Assembly (NCBI GenBank): GCA_002372315.1
Contig: DFFU01000011.1
Coordinates: 1-34,048 of the forward strand
DNA: 34,048 nt
Reading direction: 5' to 3'
Source: Alphaproteobacteria bacterium UBA3768
Lineage (GTDB): Bacteria; Pseudomonadota; Alphaproteobacteria; CAAHEQ01; UBA3637
The position numbers and the translations under genes are program-made. Each line of letters starts with the position of its first letter. Position 1 is the stretch's first letter. Below, one piece after another: positions 1 through 7,833 of the stretch. Under the pieces are notes generated by a model, which saw only the letters and a list, made by a program, of their open reading frames with translations, had not been told where the DNA came from and did not search any database.

Positions 1-50
1 TGAAACATTCCCATCATGGAAATGGAATGATGTACAACTTCATTTTGCAT
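1..50 (-). CDS. tolQ: TolQ, N-terminal fragment (partial at window edge)
   Basis: Sixteen codons are visible, reading MQNEVVHHSISMMGMF, before the window ends. The start overlaps the end of ybgC by 11 bases, and a good ribosome site (GGAG, bases 57-60) lies about 7 bases upstream inside ybgC. TolQ proteins commonly open with a short polar stretch and then a hydrophobic helix, and tolQ follows ybgC in many proteobacteria. TolQ is the inner-membrane proton-channel subunit of Tol-Pal, which constricts the outer membrane at division. The name rests mainly on position and this short start, so it is tentative. Confidence 0.5.
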   Translation of the reverse strand, partial: MQNEVVHHSISMMGMF

Positions 51-468
51 TTTCTTCTCCTTTTGTTTCTTTTAAATATTTTTCGTATAAGGCACGGATA
101 TCAGTAGGAATACGTTTAGGACGTAGAGTATTTGTATCAACCGAAACCGCCTCCACCACTATTTTAGTAATCAATTGATTATCCACATAAAACAATTGTT
201 CCACCAAGCAACTCGCCGCTTTTATTTTTATAATCTGGCTGCGAATTTTGACAATACTATTCAATGGAGCAGGACGTCTATAATCAATCTCTGCATGACT
301 TACCACAAATGAATCCCCCCTTTTTAGTAAATCAGGCATTGCTAACCCTGCCTCATTGAACATTTCCGTGCGCGCCCTTTCAGCATAGGCCAAATAATTC
401 GCATGATAAGCTATACCACTTGCATCTGTATCTTTATAATAAATCCGAAATGTATATTCATGAATCAT
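40..468 (-). CDS. ybgC: YbgC-type acyl-CoA thioesterase of the Tol-Pal cluster
   Basis: A 142-residue hotdog-fold thioesterase. Near the N-terminus it has the family active-site pattern Y-x-D-T-D-x-x-G-x-x-Y-H-x-N-Y (about residues 10-25), in which the Asp is the catalytic residue. YbgC enzymes hydrolyse short or acyl-ACP-linked CoA thioesters and are encoded at the head of tol-pal operons, which fits the tolQ start overlapping its 3' end. Its start codon lies inside the last codons of the upstream kinase-like gene (11-base overlap), so the two are probably translationally coupled. A GGA ribosome site lies about 8 bases ahead of the ATG. Length is typical for the family; substrate is not predictable from sequence. 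Confidence 0.93.
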   Translation of the reverse strand: MIHEYTFRIYYKDTDASGIAYHANYLAYAERARTEMFNEAGLAMPDLLKRGDSFVVSHAEIDYRRPAPLNSIVKIRSQIIKIKAASCLVEQLFYVDNQLITKIVVEAVSVDTNTLRPKRIPTDIRALYEKYLKETKGEENAK

Positions 469-1471
469 TTTGTTTTCCTTTTTTAATCATAGAAAATAAA
501 TTACCTTTTGCAACTTTTTTCTCCGCCAAATCTGTTGGGACCAATTTAGATAATTCTTTCAAATCAGACCTTAATTCAGGCAAAACTTCCTGAGGGGACT
601 TCTTTCCGATATTGCACCGCGCATATTCGTGGTATATTCCAACAAAAAAATTATGACGAACAGTTTCCAAATCAATAGAAATAGGATATTTTTTAGGGCT
701 ATGGTTATAAGCGTTAATCACATCAGCCCAAAATTGATAAGAGATTACGGCACTTGCAGCCGCGGCTGGAGTAAACTCTTCATAAACGGAAGAGTTTTTT
801 GTACAATCAAAATCAATGACTGACAGACATTTACTTTTGCTATCCCAAAGCATATTTGAATAGCGATAATCACGAAAAGCCAAAACAACAGGGCTTTCTT
901 TTTGTTCTTCATGGATTTGAATTTCTTTTCGTAATTCTTTTTTTTCATCCTCTGTCAAAACAGGAGCAAAATAATTATATGTATCCTGCCAACTCACACG
1001 TTTTTGCTGATTTGGATATAGCTTAGCCGTCTTATCTGTCAAAGTTCTTTGATGGGAATAATTAATAAATTCACCTAAATCTTGTGCTACTTTCTTTTTT
1101 TCAATGGGGGAAAGTTTTTGATAAACTGAGGCAAAAAATTCTTCACCTTCTGCCAATTCTTCCACAACATAATCTAGTCCTATTTTTATTGTTTTAGGGA
1201 CATTTATACGCCCTTGATAATCCCCCACGTATGCATTACGTAAATCAATAGATTTTTTTTGAGCACTATGCCAAACATCCAATTCATCAATTTTTTTTGG
1301 AATTTTCAAAACAAATTGTTTACCTGTTTTATCCGTTAATAGATAAGCACAAGTCATAGCCCCCGAACGCCCAACTTGTTCGCCAAGTATATATTGGCCA
1401 TTCAACTCGTCTTCATAGTGCTGTACTTGATCTTTTGTTAGTGCTATTTTTTTTCCACCCTTTCCACTCAT
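458..1471 (-). CDS. Aminoglycoside-phosphotransferase/choline-kinase-like protein, substrate unknown
   Basis: A 337-residue cytosolic protein with a degenerate protein-kinase-like layout. It has a glycine-bearing loop at about residues 30-45, a Lys in a beta-strand (VLKIP, K56), a hinge-like segment VVEELAEGEEF at 102-112, a catalytic-loop-like FRDYRYSN at 199-206 (Asp201, Asn206) and a metal-binding-like IDFD at 219-222. This order matches the APH/ChoK fold, but the usual catalytic-loop His is Phe here. No signal peptide or membrane segment was seen. The gene lies between ruvB and ybgC and overlaps ybgC by 11 bases. It could phosphorylate a small molecule or an envelope precursor, or be a pseudokinase; the sequence does not settle this. 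The tail (320-337) is Lys-rich. Confidence 0.6.
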   Translation of the reverse strand: MSGKGGKKIALTKDQVQHYEDELNGQYILGEQVGRSGAMTCAYLLTDKTGKQFVLKIPKKIDELDVWHSAQKKSIDLRNAYVGDYQGRINVPKTIKIGLDYVVEELAEGEEFFASVYQKLSPIEKKKVAQDLGEFINYSHQRTLTDKTAKLYPNQQKRVSWQDTYNYFAPVLTEDEKKELRKEIQIHEEQKESPVVLAFRDYRYSNMLWDSKSKCLSVIDFDCTKNSSVYEEFTPAAAASAVISYQFWADVINAYNHSPKKYPISIDLETVRHNFFVGIYHEYARCNIGKKSPQEVLPELRSDLKELSKLVPTDLAEKKVAKGNLFSMIKKGKQNDS

Positions 1472-1492
1472 TTTATATTTCTTTTCAATTTA

Positions 1493-1573
1493 TTATTTTT
1501 CAAAATTAAAGTTAAAAAAATCTTTGAATTTTTCCAGATGTTTATGAAATTGTCCAGTTACAAATTCATCCAT
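1493..1573 (-). CDS. Possible 26-residue ORF between ruvB and the kinase-like gene
   Basis: This short reading frame starts 2 bases after the ruvB stop, with GAGG about 10 bases upstream of its ATG inside the end of ruvB, and stops shortly before the kinase-like gene. The peptide is rich in Phe, Lys and His and matches no family I recognise. It may be a translated coupling peptide, a decayed gene end, or chance. The ribosome site and operon position are the only support. Confidence 0.22.
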   Translation of the reverse strand: MDEFVTGQFHKHLEKFKDFFNFNFEK

Positions 1574-1575
1574 CT

Positions 1576-2604
1576 CTATTCCACCTCAGACAATAAATCA
1601 GGTTGAATCATATTTAGTGGTGTTTTCAAACCCAAATGCTTATAACCTGCTGGCGATAAAACACGCCCTCGAGGGGTACGCATAACCAACCCCAATTGCA
1701 TCAAATAAGGTTCAATCACTTCCTCCAAAGTATCACGTTCTTCTGAAAGTGCCGCCGATAAAGTATCCGCTCCAACAGGCCCCCCTGCATATTTTTCCGC
1801 AATACATCTCAAATAGCGCCGATCCATTGAATCCAATCCAGATTTATCCACTTCTAAGCGTGTCAAAGCAATATCGGCCAACTCAGCATCAACAGCTTTA
1901 TCCCCCGCGAAATCACGCACACGACGCAATAATCTTCCTGCAATACGTGGTGTTCCGCGTGAACGCTTGGCAATTTCGTGAGCACCATCTTGGGTCATAT
2001 CAAGATTCAAAAGACGGGCATTTCGTTCCACAATTTTTTGTAAATCATCTGTGTCATAAAAATTTAAATGCATAGGAATTCCAAAACGATCACGAAGTGG
2101 GGTTGAAAGAAGCCCTGATCGCGTTGTAGCCCCAATTAAAGTAAATGGAGGCAAATCAATACGTACCGAACGGGCCGCTGGTCCTTCCCCAATCACAATA
2201 TCCAATTGGAAATCCTCCATTGCAGAATAAAGAACCTCTTCCACAGCAGGATTCAATCTGTGAATTTCGTCAATAAACAATACATCACGTGGTTCCAAAT
2301 TTGTTAATATCGCTGCCAAATCACCTGACTTAGAAATCATAGGGCCAGAAGTCGGGCGAAAATTCACTCCCAATTCTTTGGCGACAATTTGTGCTAAAGT
2401 TGTCTTTCCTAACCCCGGCGGACCAAACAACAGGACATGATCCATGGCTTCTTTACGATCGCGTGCTGCACTGACAAAAACGCGTAAGTTTTGGCAAAGC
2501 TGACGTTGTCCCACAAAATCATCCAAACTTTGAGGACGCAAAGTTTTAAATGCTTCTTCATCTCCATCTTGTTTTTGCGGTGCAATTACTCTATTTTCAA
2601 CCAT
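1576..2604 (-). CDS. ruvB: Holliday junction branch migration ATPase RuvB
   Basis: A 342-residue AAA+ motor that, as a hexamer loaded by RuvA, pumps DNA through Holliday junctions during recombinational repair. Visible motifs are Walker A GPPGLGKTT (61-69), Walker B IDEIH (111-115), sensor-1-like GATTRSG (158-164) and an arginine-finger segment RDRFG starting at 171. A winged-helix DNA-binding C-terminus follows (about 265-335). Length is normal. It lies 9 bases after the small secreted-protein gene that separates it from ruvA. The ruvC gene is not in this cluster. Confidence 0.98.
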   Translation of the reverse strand: MVENRVIAPQKQDGDEEAFKTLRPQSLDDFVGQRQLCQNLRVFVSAARDRKEAMDHVLLFGPPGLGKTTLAQIVAKELGVNFRPTSGPMISKSGDLAAILTNLEPRDVLFIDEIHRLNPAVEEVLYSAMEDFQLDIVIGEGPAARSVRIDLPPFTLIGATTRSGLLSTPLRDRFGIPMHLNFYDTDDLQKIVERNARLLNLDMTQDGAHEIAKRSRGTPRIAGRLLRRVRDFAGDKAVDAELADIALTRLEVDKSGLDSMDRRYLRCIAEKYAGGPVGADTLSAALSEERDTLEEVIEPYLMQLGLVMRTPRGRVLSPAGYKHLGLKTPLNMIQPDLLSEVE

Positions 2605-2613
2605 CTTTATCCT

Positions 2614-3189
2614 TTATAATGAACCAATTAATTTAGATGCAGGATCCCCCACGGGTAAACCAGCATTATATCGTTGAGTAACGACAAACTGCGTATCAAA
2701 CCCTGGCACAGGTGATAATCCAGCCACAGTTCCCAAAGTGATTTCCCCCGTAAAAGGTTCCTCTGTGGATAATTCATAAAGAACATATTTACCCGCTTGA
2801 TTTTTTTCAAAATAATACTGCCCACGCAACACATAAATTTGTTTTCCTTTGACCCCATCTTCCACATAAAAATATGTATCTTCACCCTTACGTGGGTGAA
2901 CTTGAATTTTTCCCGTAAATAAAGTTTCATCATTATCATTTTCAACTTTAGAACGCATCTGATCCAGAGCAACCTTCCGGGCTTGCATACATTTCTTTTT
3001 CATTTCAGGTTGATATACATCCATACAATCCCACTTATAAACATCCTCGCCTTTTCGATAACGATATAGTCCGTGTTCATCCACGTATAATTCATTTTTT
3101 TTGGCATTCCTTTCATCCAATACCACAATACGAGCCACCGCTGGCACCATATAAAAAACACATAAAATAAGTATCCATATTTTTTTCAT
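2614..3189 (-). CDS. Secreted/periplasmic protein of unknown function inside the ruv operon
   Basis: A 191-residue protein with a clear signal peptide: MKK, a hydrophobic core, and likely cleavage after AVA near residue 19. The mature part has two cysteines (55 and 67) that could form a disulfide. It also has two similar beta-rich blocks opening FTGKI (91) and FTGEI (146), each followed further on by an aromatic-rich strand and a G-x-x-x-G turn. This loosely resembles MORN_2/YwqK-type repeats, which is a weak match. Its ATG overlaps the ruvA stop (ATGA-type), so translation is probably coupled to ruvA, odd for an exported protein in a DNA-repair operon. I do not recognise the family. Confidence 0.75.
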   Translation of the reverse strand: MKKIWILILCVFYMVPAVARIVVLDERNAKKNELYVDEHGLYRYRKGEDVYKWDCMDVYQPEMKKKCMQARKVALDQMRSKVENDNDETLFTGKIQVHPRKGEDTYFYVEDGVKGKQIYVLRGQYYFEKNQAGKYVLYELSTEEPFTGEITLGTVAGLSPVPGFDTQFVVTQRYNAGLPVGDPASKLIGSL

Positions 3190-3806
3190 AAACTCCCCTT
3201 TCCTATTTCTTTGAGTGATAGACGAATAAGTTCAGACGTATTCACATCCGGATTTTGTCGCAAAACATTGGCTACAACCATCCCCGCTTCTATGCGCGCA
3301 TAGCCTAAATTTGATAAAGCTGAAATAGCCTCTTCCATCACTGTATTTTGGATAACTGTACCTGTTTTTAATGTAGATACAGCCATTGTTTCATTAGCCC
3401 CCAATGATCCCATTTTTCCCTTTAATTCGCTGACAATTCTCGCACCCAATTTTGGTCCAACACCACTGGCGCGCGTGAAGGCTTTGCCATCTGCAGTCAT
3501 TACGGCCATTTGAATTTCATTAGGCGTTAATGCCGATAAAATGGCCAAGGCTACCTTAGCACCTACCCCTTGTACTGTACTTAAAAGACAAAAAGTCTGT
3601 TGTTCAGTTGCATCTGCAAAACCAATCAAATGAATATGATCCTCTCGCACCTGCGTTTCAATCAATAAACTAGCATTACCACCAACAGTTGACATTTTCC
3701 CTGCCGTTTTTGCCGAACAAAAAACGCGATACCCCACACCCGCAACATCCAATATTAAGTAGCCTTCATAAAATGAATCCACAATTCCTGTCAATTTTCC
3801 AATCAT
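3186..3806 (-). CDS. ruvA: Holliday junction-binding protein RuvA
   Basis: A 206-residue tetrameric junction-binding protein that loads RuvB. It has an N-terminal OB-fold (1-64), two helix-hairpin-helix motifs with the signatures VQGVGAKVALAIL (78-90) and SGVGPKLGARIV (114-125), and a C-terminal RuvB-contacting domain (about 152-203) after a flexible linker. The start has a good AAGGAG site. It is the first gene of its operon, with a candidate promoter at 3827-3855 back to back with the dnaB promoter. Confidence 0.97.
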   Translation of the reverse strand: MIGKLTGIVDSFYEGYLILDVAGVGYRVFCSAKTAGKMSTVGGNASLLIETQVREDHIHLIGFADATEQQTFCLLSTVQGVGAKVALAILSALTPNEIQMAVMTADGKAFTRASGVGPKLGARIVSELKGKMGSLGANETMAVSTLKTGTVIQNTVMEEAISALSNLGYARIEAGMVVANVLRQNPDVNTSELIRLSLKEIGKGSL

Positions 3807-3826
3807 ACAGTTTCTCCTTGTTCATC

Positions 3827-3855
3827 ATCCTACACAAAAAAGAATCAAATTGCAA
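3827..3855 (-). promoter_or_regulatory. Candidate sigma70-type promoter for ruvA operon
   Basis: On the minus strand TTGCAA (3850-3855) and TAGGAT (3827-3832) are separated by 17 bases, just upstream of ruvA. The -10 matches the consensus moderately. It is placed divergently from the dnaB promoter. Confidence 0.5.
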
Positions 3856-3864
3856 ACAAAAAGA

Positions 3865-3893
3865 TTGATTTTTTTTTAAAATAAGTGTATAAG
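3865..3893 (+). promoter_or_regulatory. Candidate sigma70-type promoter for dnaB operon
   Basis: TTGATT (3865-3870), a 17-base spacer and TATAAG (3888-3893), about 35 bases before the dnaB start. The spacing is ideal and both hexamers are close to consensus. Confidence 0.6.
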
Positions 3894-3927
3894 AAGCATA
3901 ACATAATTGATAAATGAAGGTACGTCC

Positions 3928-5385
3928 ATGGATATCCAACAAAGCAATACACGTATTCCCCCACAAAATCTTGAAGCTGAACAAGCTGTATTAGGGGCCA
4001 TCCTAGTTAACAATAAAGCACTAGAAAAAGTATCCGAATTTTTAAAGTCAGAGCACTTTGTTCATCCTGTTCATGCTAAAATTTACGATGCATGTCGTAA
4101 TTTAATTGAACAAGGTCGCATTGCTGATACAGTAACCTTAAAACCTCTTTTTGTCCATGATGAAGCCATGAAAGATGTCGGTGGTATTGAATACTTAGCC
4201 CAGTTGGCAGCTGCCAGCACACGAATCGTTAATGTATCTGACTATGGACATACAATTTTTGATGCTTATTTACGACGCCAACTCATTGAGGTTGGAACTA
4301 ACGTGGTGAACAATGCCTTTGACACCAGTTTAGATGAAGACGCCATCAAGCAAGTTGAAGAAGCGGAAAAGCAACTCTATGATTTAGCCAATGAAGGTGA
4401 AAAAACAGGAGGCCCTGAGATTTTATCTTTTTCTTTGCGCAAAACATTAGAATCTACCCAAACAGCAATGAATAACCCCACTGGTGTTGCAGGGGTTTCC
4501 ACTGGTTTAGTAGATATGGATAAGTTATTGGGTGGTCTTTACGATTCTGACCTTATTATTCTGGCGGGACGCCCTGCTATGGGTAAATCCGCTTTAGCAA
4601 CAACTATCGCCTTTAATGCAGCTCAAAAATTTGAAGAAGAAAACAAAAAAGAAGGAGCAGTAAAAAAATCTGTAGCTTTTTTCAGTTTGGAAATGTCAGC
4701 AGAGCAACTGGCGGGACGTATATTAGCCTCTAAAACTGGGGTCTCAGCCCACCTTATGCGCACTGGAAAACTGACAAATGATCAATTTGATGAGCTAGCT
4801 GCCGGTGTGGATTTGCTTTCGCGAGTACCATTATATGTTGATGAAACACCTGGCATGACCATAACTGCTATCAAGAATCGTTCCCGCCGTTTAAAACGCG
4901 ATCCAACAAAGGGCTTGGGCTTGATTGTAGTAGATTACCTGCAATTAATCAGTCCAGGTAAAAAAACAGAGAATCGTGTTCAGGAATTATCCGAAATGAC
5001 ACGTGCTCTTAAAATCATGGCAAAGGAATTGAATGTTCCAGTTATTGTATTATCACAACTTTCACGTTTAGTAGAACAACGAGATAACAAACGCCCACTA
5101 TTATCAGATCTGCGTGAATCTGGATCTATTGAACAGGATGCGGACATTGTAATGTTTGTTTATCGTGAAATTTACTATTTACAAAATGAACAACCTCAAC
5201 GCCGAATTAATGAAACACCCGAAAAGTTTACCTTACGCTGTCAAGAATTAGAACAAAAGAAATTGGAATTAGCCAATCAAGCCGAAGCGATTATTGCTAA
5301 ACAACGTCATGGTCCTGTTGGTACTGTTAAACTTTATTTCAATGGTGAATTTGGTCGCTTTACCGATTTGGAAAAGGATTCTTAA
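3928..5385 (+). CDS. dnaB: Replicative DNA helicase DnaB
   Basis: A 485-residue hexameric helicase that unwinds DNA at the replication fork. The N-terminal primase-interacting domain (about 8-110) begins RIPPQNLEAEQAVLGAIL. The RecA-like C-terminal domain has Walker A AGRPAMGKSA (213-222), FSLEMS (252-257) and Walker B LIVVDYLQLI (332-341). The C-terminal part carries a charged segment rich in Glu, Gln and Lys (about 425-460) before the final GPVGTVKLYF strand. ATG at 3928 is preferred over the in-frame TTG at 3907 because AAGG lies 7 bases ahead of it and DnaB normally starts just before this point. sspB follows one base after the stop. Confidence 0.97.
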   Translation: MDIQQSNTRIPPQNLEAEQAVLGAILVNNKALEKVSEFLKSEHFVHPVHAKIYDACRNLIEQGRIADTVTLKPLFVHDEAMKDVGGIEYLAQLAAASTRIVNVSDYGHTIFDAYLRRQLIEVGTNVVNNAFDTSLDEDAIKQVEEAEKQLYDLANEGEKTGGPEILSFSLRKTLESTQTAMNNPTGVAGVSTGLVDMDKLLGGLYDSDLIILAGRPAMGKSALATTIAFNAAQKFEEENKKEGAVKKSVAFFSLEMSAEQLAGRILASKTGVSAHLMRTGKLTNDQFDELAAGVDLLSRVPLYVDETPGMTITAIKNRSRRLKRDPTKGLGLIVVDYLQLISPGKKTENRVQELSEMTRALKIMAKELNVPVIVLSQLSRLVEQRDNKRPLLSDLRESGSIEQDADIVMFVYREIYYLQNEQPQRRINETPEKFTLRCQELEQKKLELANQAEAIIAKQRHGPVGTVKLYFNGEFGRFTDLEKDS

Positions 5386-5386
5386 A

Positions 5387-5797
5387 ATGAAAGATTATAA
5401 CCCTTATTTACAGAAAGCATTAAAATCTGTTGTTCATGACGTACTTCTAGATGTTGCAAGAAATGGCTTAACTGATGAATCATATTATATGATTAGTTTT
5501 CAAACCCCAAAAAGCCAAATTCCAGATTTTGTTCGTGCAAAATATCCATCAGAAATGACAATTATCTTACAAAATCAATTTGAAGATTTACATGTCAATG
5601 ATTCTGATTTTTCTGTCGTATTGGGTTTTAGTGGGGTTCCTTGTGAAATTCGGGTACCGTTTGATGCTATTTTAAATTTTGCTGACCCTAGCCAAAAATT
5701 TGGACTCACCTTGACACCACAGTCTGTGCCCGAGACAAAAGAGGAAAAAAACAATGCTGAAATCATTGATCTGGCAAGCTTAAGGAAAAAATTATGA
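5387..5797 (+). CDS. sspB: SspB, ClpXP adaptor for ssrA-tagged proteins (alphaproteobacterial type)
   Basis: A 136-residue adaptor that delivers tmRNA-tagged polypeptides to ClpXP. The core has the family pattern YYMISFQT, YPSEMTIILQNQFEDL, then FSGVPCEIRVPFDAI and FADPSQKFGL. After a charged flexible linker the extreme C-terminus (IDLASLRKKL) resembles the short ClpX-binding tail of alphaproteobacterial SspB. The ATG at 5387 was chosen because it follows the dnaB stop by one base and matches the family N-terminus; a longer in-frame extension overlaps dnaB and is not conserved in character. Its stop overlaps the next gene by four bases. Confidence 0.9.
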   Translation: MKDYNPYLQKALKSVVHDVLLDVARNGLTDESYYMISFQTPKSQIPDFVRAKYPSEMTIILQNQFEDLHVNDSDFSVVLGFSGVPCEIRVPFDAILNFADPSQKFGLTLTPQSVPETKEEKNNAEIIDLASLRKKL

Positions 5798-6006
5798 AAA
5801 AACATTCGGTGGAATTGTCGGGCCATAGAACAAGCATTGCCATAGAAGACGAATTTTGGTTAGAGCTTAAAAAAATTGCCCAACGGCAAAATATTTCCTT
5901 ACGTCAATTATTAATCCGAATCGATAATACACATACCCTTAATTTAGCAAGTAGTATTCGCTTATATGTTTTGAAATATTATGTATCCCAAAACAATCAA
6001 TCCTAA
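5794..6006 (+). CDS. Ribbon-helix-helix domain protein (RHH_4-like)
   Basis: A 70-residue protein with the pattern of the RHH_4 family: a short strand SVELSGHRTSIAIEDEFW, then two helices around residues 22-37 and 51-66 ending SSIRLYVLKYY. RHH folds usually dimerise and bind DNA, but no regulatory target is known for this subfamily. The ATG overlaps the sspB stop (ATGA). The last 45 bases overlap the 3' end of uppP on the opposite strand, and no terminator was seen between the two. Confidence 0.8.
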   Translation: MKKHSVELSGHRTSIAIEDEFWLELKKIAQRQNISLRQLLIRIDNTHTLNLASSIRLYVLKYYVSQNNQS

Positions 6007-6741
6007 TAAAATCCGATAGATAGCAAAAATAGCAAAGGAACCTTTTTTTACCCAACGCATTAAAAAAGAAATTGCCAATAGCCCCATAAACATGGTTAAA
6101 AGAATAGCTCCTATCCCCATGTTCCATGTTGGCATTTGAATTTGACCTTGAAAACCTTTATAAATAACATAAGCTACTGCCGCCGATATAGTCGGAATAG
6201 AAAGCAACATTGAAAAACGTGCACTTTCCATGCGATTGATTCCCAAAGCACGGGCACACGTCATCGTAATTCCAGAACGACTGGTTCCAGGAATCAAGGA
6301 TAGAACTTGTGCACAACCAATAGCAAAAGCCCCCTTTAAATCTAATTTTTTTAAATCCTTTTTCTTGGGGGATAATTTATCCACAATCCACAGCATAATT
6401 CCCCAAAAGATACTATTGATGGCCACAAAAACAGGACTACGTGCTTCAGTTAAAAGGTGAAAGAAAAACAATCCAACAACCATAACCGGTATCGTTGCTA
6501 TAATTAAATTTATTAACAACTGTTTATCTTTTTTGGGTAATAAAGACAAAACAAGCTGCCAAATATCTTTTGAAAAATAAATTACAACCGCCAATAAAGT
6601 TCCAAAATGCAAGAGTACATCCAATCCCATCCCTTGTTCTGAAATACCAAAAAAATTCAATAAATATAAATGCGCTGAAGAGCTGACGGGCAAAAATTCC
6701 GTGATACTTTGAACCAACGATAAAATAAATAATGAAAACAT
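5962..6741 (-). CDS. uppP: Undecaprenyl-diphosphatase UppP (BacA)
   Basis: A 259-residue polytopic inner-membrane enzyme that removes a phosphate from undecaprenyl diphosphate, recycling the lipid carrier for peptidoglycan and surface polysaccharide. The catalytic signatures are present: QSITEFLPVSSSAHL near residues 11-25 and PGTSRSGITMT at about 151-161, with several hydrophobic helices between and after. The start has AGGAG five bases upstream. It works with the carrier synthase UppS encoded at 29562-30284. Its 3' end overlaps the RHH gene. Confidence 0.96.
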   Translation of the reverse strand: MFSLFILSLVQSITEFLPVSSSAHLYLLNFFGISEQGMGLDVLLHFGTLLAVVIYFSKDIWQLVLSLLPKKDKQLLINLIIATIPVMVVGLFFFHLLTEARSPVFVAINSIFWGIMLWIVDKLSPKKKDLKKLDLKGAFAIGCAQVLSLIPGTSRSGITMTCARALGINRMESARFSMLLSIPTISAAVAYVIYKGFQGQIQMPTWNMGIGAILLTMFMGLLAISFLMRWVKKGSFAIFAIYRILLGLIVLGYIIFQNI

Positions 6742-6762
6742 ACCAACTCCTGTCTGTATCAG

Positions 6763-6790
6763 AATTTAAATATTTTTTTTCAAATGTCAA
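6763..6790 (-). promoter_or_regulatory. Candidate sigma70-type promoter for uppP
   Basis: On the minus strand a perfect TTGACA (6785-6790), a 16-base spacer and TAAATT (6763-6768), placed just upstream of uppP. Confidence 0.5.
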
Positions 6791-6801
6791 TAAAAACTTG
6801 A

Positions 6802-6830
6802 TTGCATTTTATAAAAAAAAATTTTATATT
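6802..6830 (+). promoter_or_regulatory. Candidate sigma70-type promoter for moxR operon
   Basis: TTGCAT (6802-6807), a 17-base spacer and TATATT (6825-6830), about 30 bases before the moxR start and back to back with the uppP promoter. Confidence 0.5.
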
Positions 6831-6861
6831 GATAAGTATTAAAAAAGGAGAACAAAAAAAA

Positions 6862-7824
6862 ATGACACCCAATCAAGAATTATTTCAAAATTTAAGAACA
6901 TACATAAACAACCAAATAATCGGTCAGCCAGCCTTAATTGACAGATTATTAATTGCCCTATTATCCGATGGACATTTATTGGTGGAAGGGGCCCCAGGTC
7001 TTGCAAAAACAAAAGTGGTAAAAACACTATCCAATGCTATTGATGCTCAAGCGCATCGTATTCAATTTACCCCAGACTTGTTGCCTGCTGACATTACTGG
7101 TTCTGATGTTTTTAAACCAGAAACAGCTACTTTTTACTTTCAAAAAGGCCCTATTTTTCATAATTTACTTTTAGCAGATGAAATTAATCGTGCCCCTGCA
7201 AAGGTACAATCAGCTCTATTAGAAGCCATGGGGGAACGGCAAGTTACAGTTGGCAATTCAACCTATCAATTACCCCTACTTTTTACTGTGATGGCCACGC
7301 AAAACCCAATTGAGAATGAGGGCACCTATCGTTTACCTGAAGCCCAATTGGATCGTTTTTTGATGTATGTTCTCATTTCTCACCCCGGTATCGAGGCTGA
7401 AAGGGAAATTTTAAAGATTGTACAAAAAGAAGAAAAAAAAGAGCCCCTACCTACTTTTCCCAAAATCTCAGAAAAAACAATTATGGCAGCACGCCAAGAA
7501 GTACTAAATATTCCTATGGCTCCAGAATTAGAAGAATATATTATCCAATTTATTATGGCTACTCGTGATCCTTCACCCTATGATCCGAATTTAACCAAGG
7601 TTTTGCGTTTCGGTGCAAGCCCACGCGGAACTATTGCACTGGACGTATGCGCTAGAGCAAATGCATGGCTTAATGGGCATGAATGTGTTATGTCTACCGA
7701 TATAACAAGTTTGATTCACGAAGTTCTACGCCATCGTATTATTTTATCATATGAAGCCAAATCTGAACATATTACCCCAGATATGGTGTTGGATAAATTG
7801 ATGGAGTATGTTCCTTTACCATAA
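6862..7824 (+). CDS. moxR: MoxR-family AAA+ ATPase
   Basis: A 320-residue AAA+ chaperone-like ATPase. Walker A is GAPGLAKT (43-50), Walker B LLLADEIN (102-109), and sensor 1 is in ATQNPIE with Asn148, followed by the typical GTYRLPEAQLDRF segment. MoxR proteins act with von Willebrand-like partners in maturation of enzyme complexes or in envelope stress; the partner here is the adjacent DUF58 protein. ATG at 6862 is preferred because AAGGAG lies 11 bases ahead and the family N-terminus fits; an upstream in-frame extension is Lys/Phe-rich and overlaps the promoter. Confidence 0.95.
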   Translation: MTPNQELFQNLRTYINNQIIGQPALIDRLLIALLSDGHLLVEGAPGLAKTKVVKTLSNAIDAQAHRIQFTPDLLPADITGSDVFKPETATFYFQKGPIFHNLLLADEINRAPAKVQSALLEAMGERQVTVGNSTYQLPLLFTVMATQNPIENEGTYRLPEAQLDRFLMYVLISHPGIEAEREILKIVQKEEKKEPLPTFPKISEKTIMAARQEVLNIPMAPELEEYIIQFIMATRDPSPYDPNLTKVLRFGASPRGTIALDVCARANAWLNGHECVMSTDITSLIHEVLRHRIILSYEAKSEHITPDMVLDKLMEYVPLP

Positions 7825-7833
7825 GGATAGAAA

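Noticed and set aside
5294..5386. Longer start for sspB inside dnaB
   Set aside because: It overlaps the end of dnaB by about 90 bases and does not resemble the SspB N-terminus.
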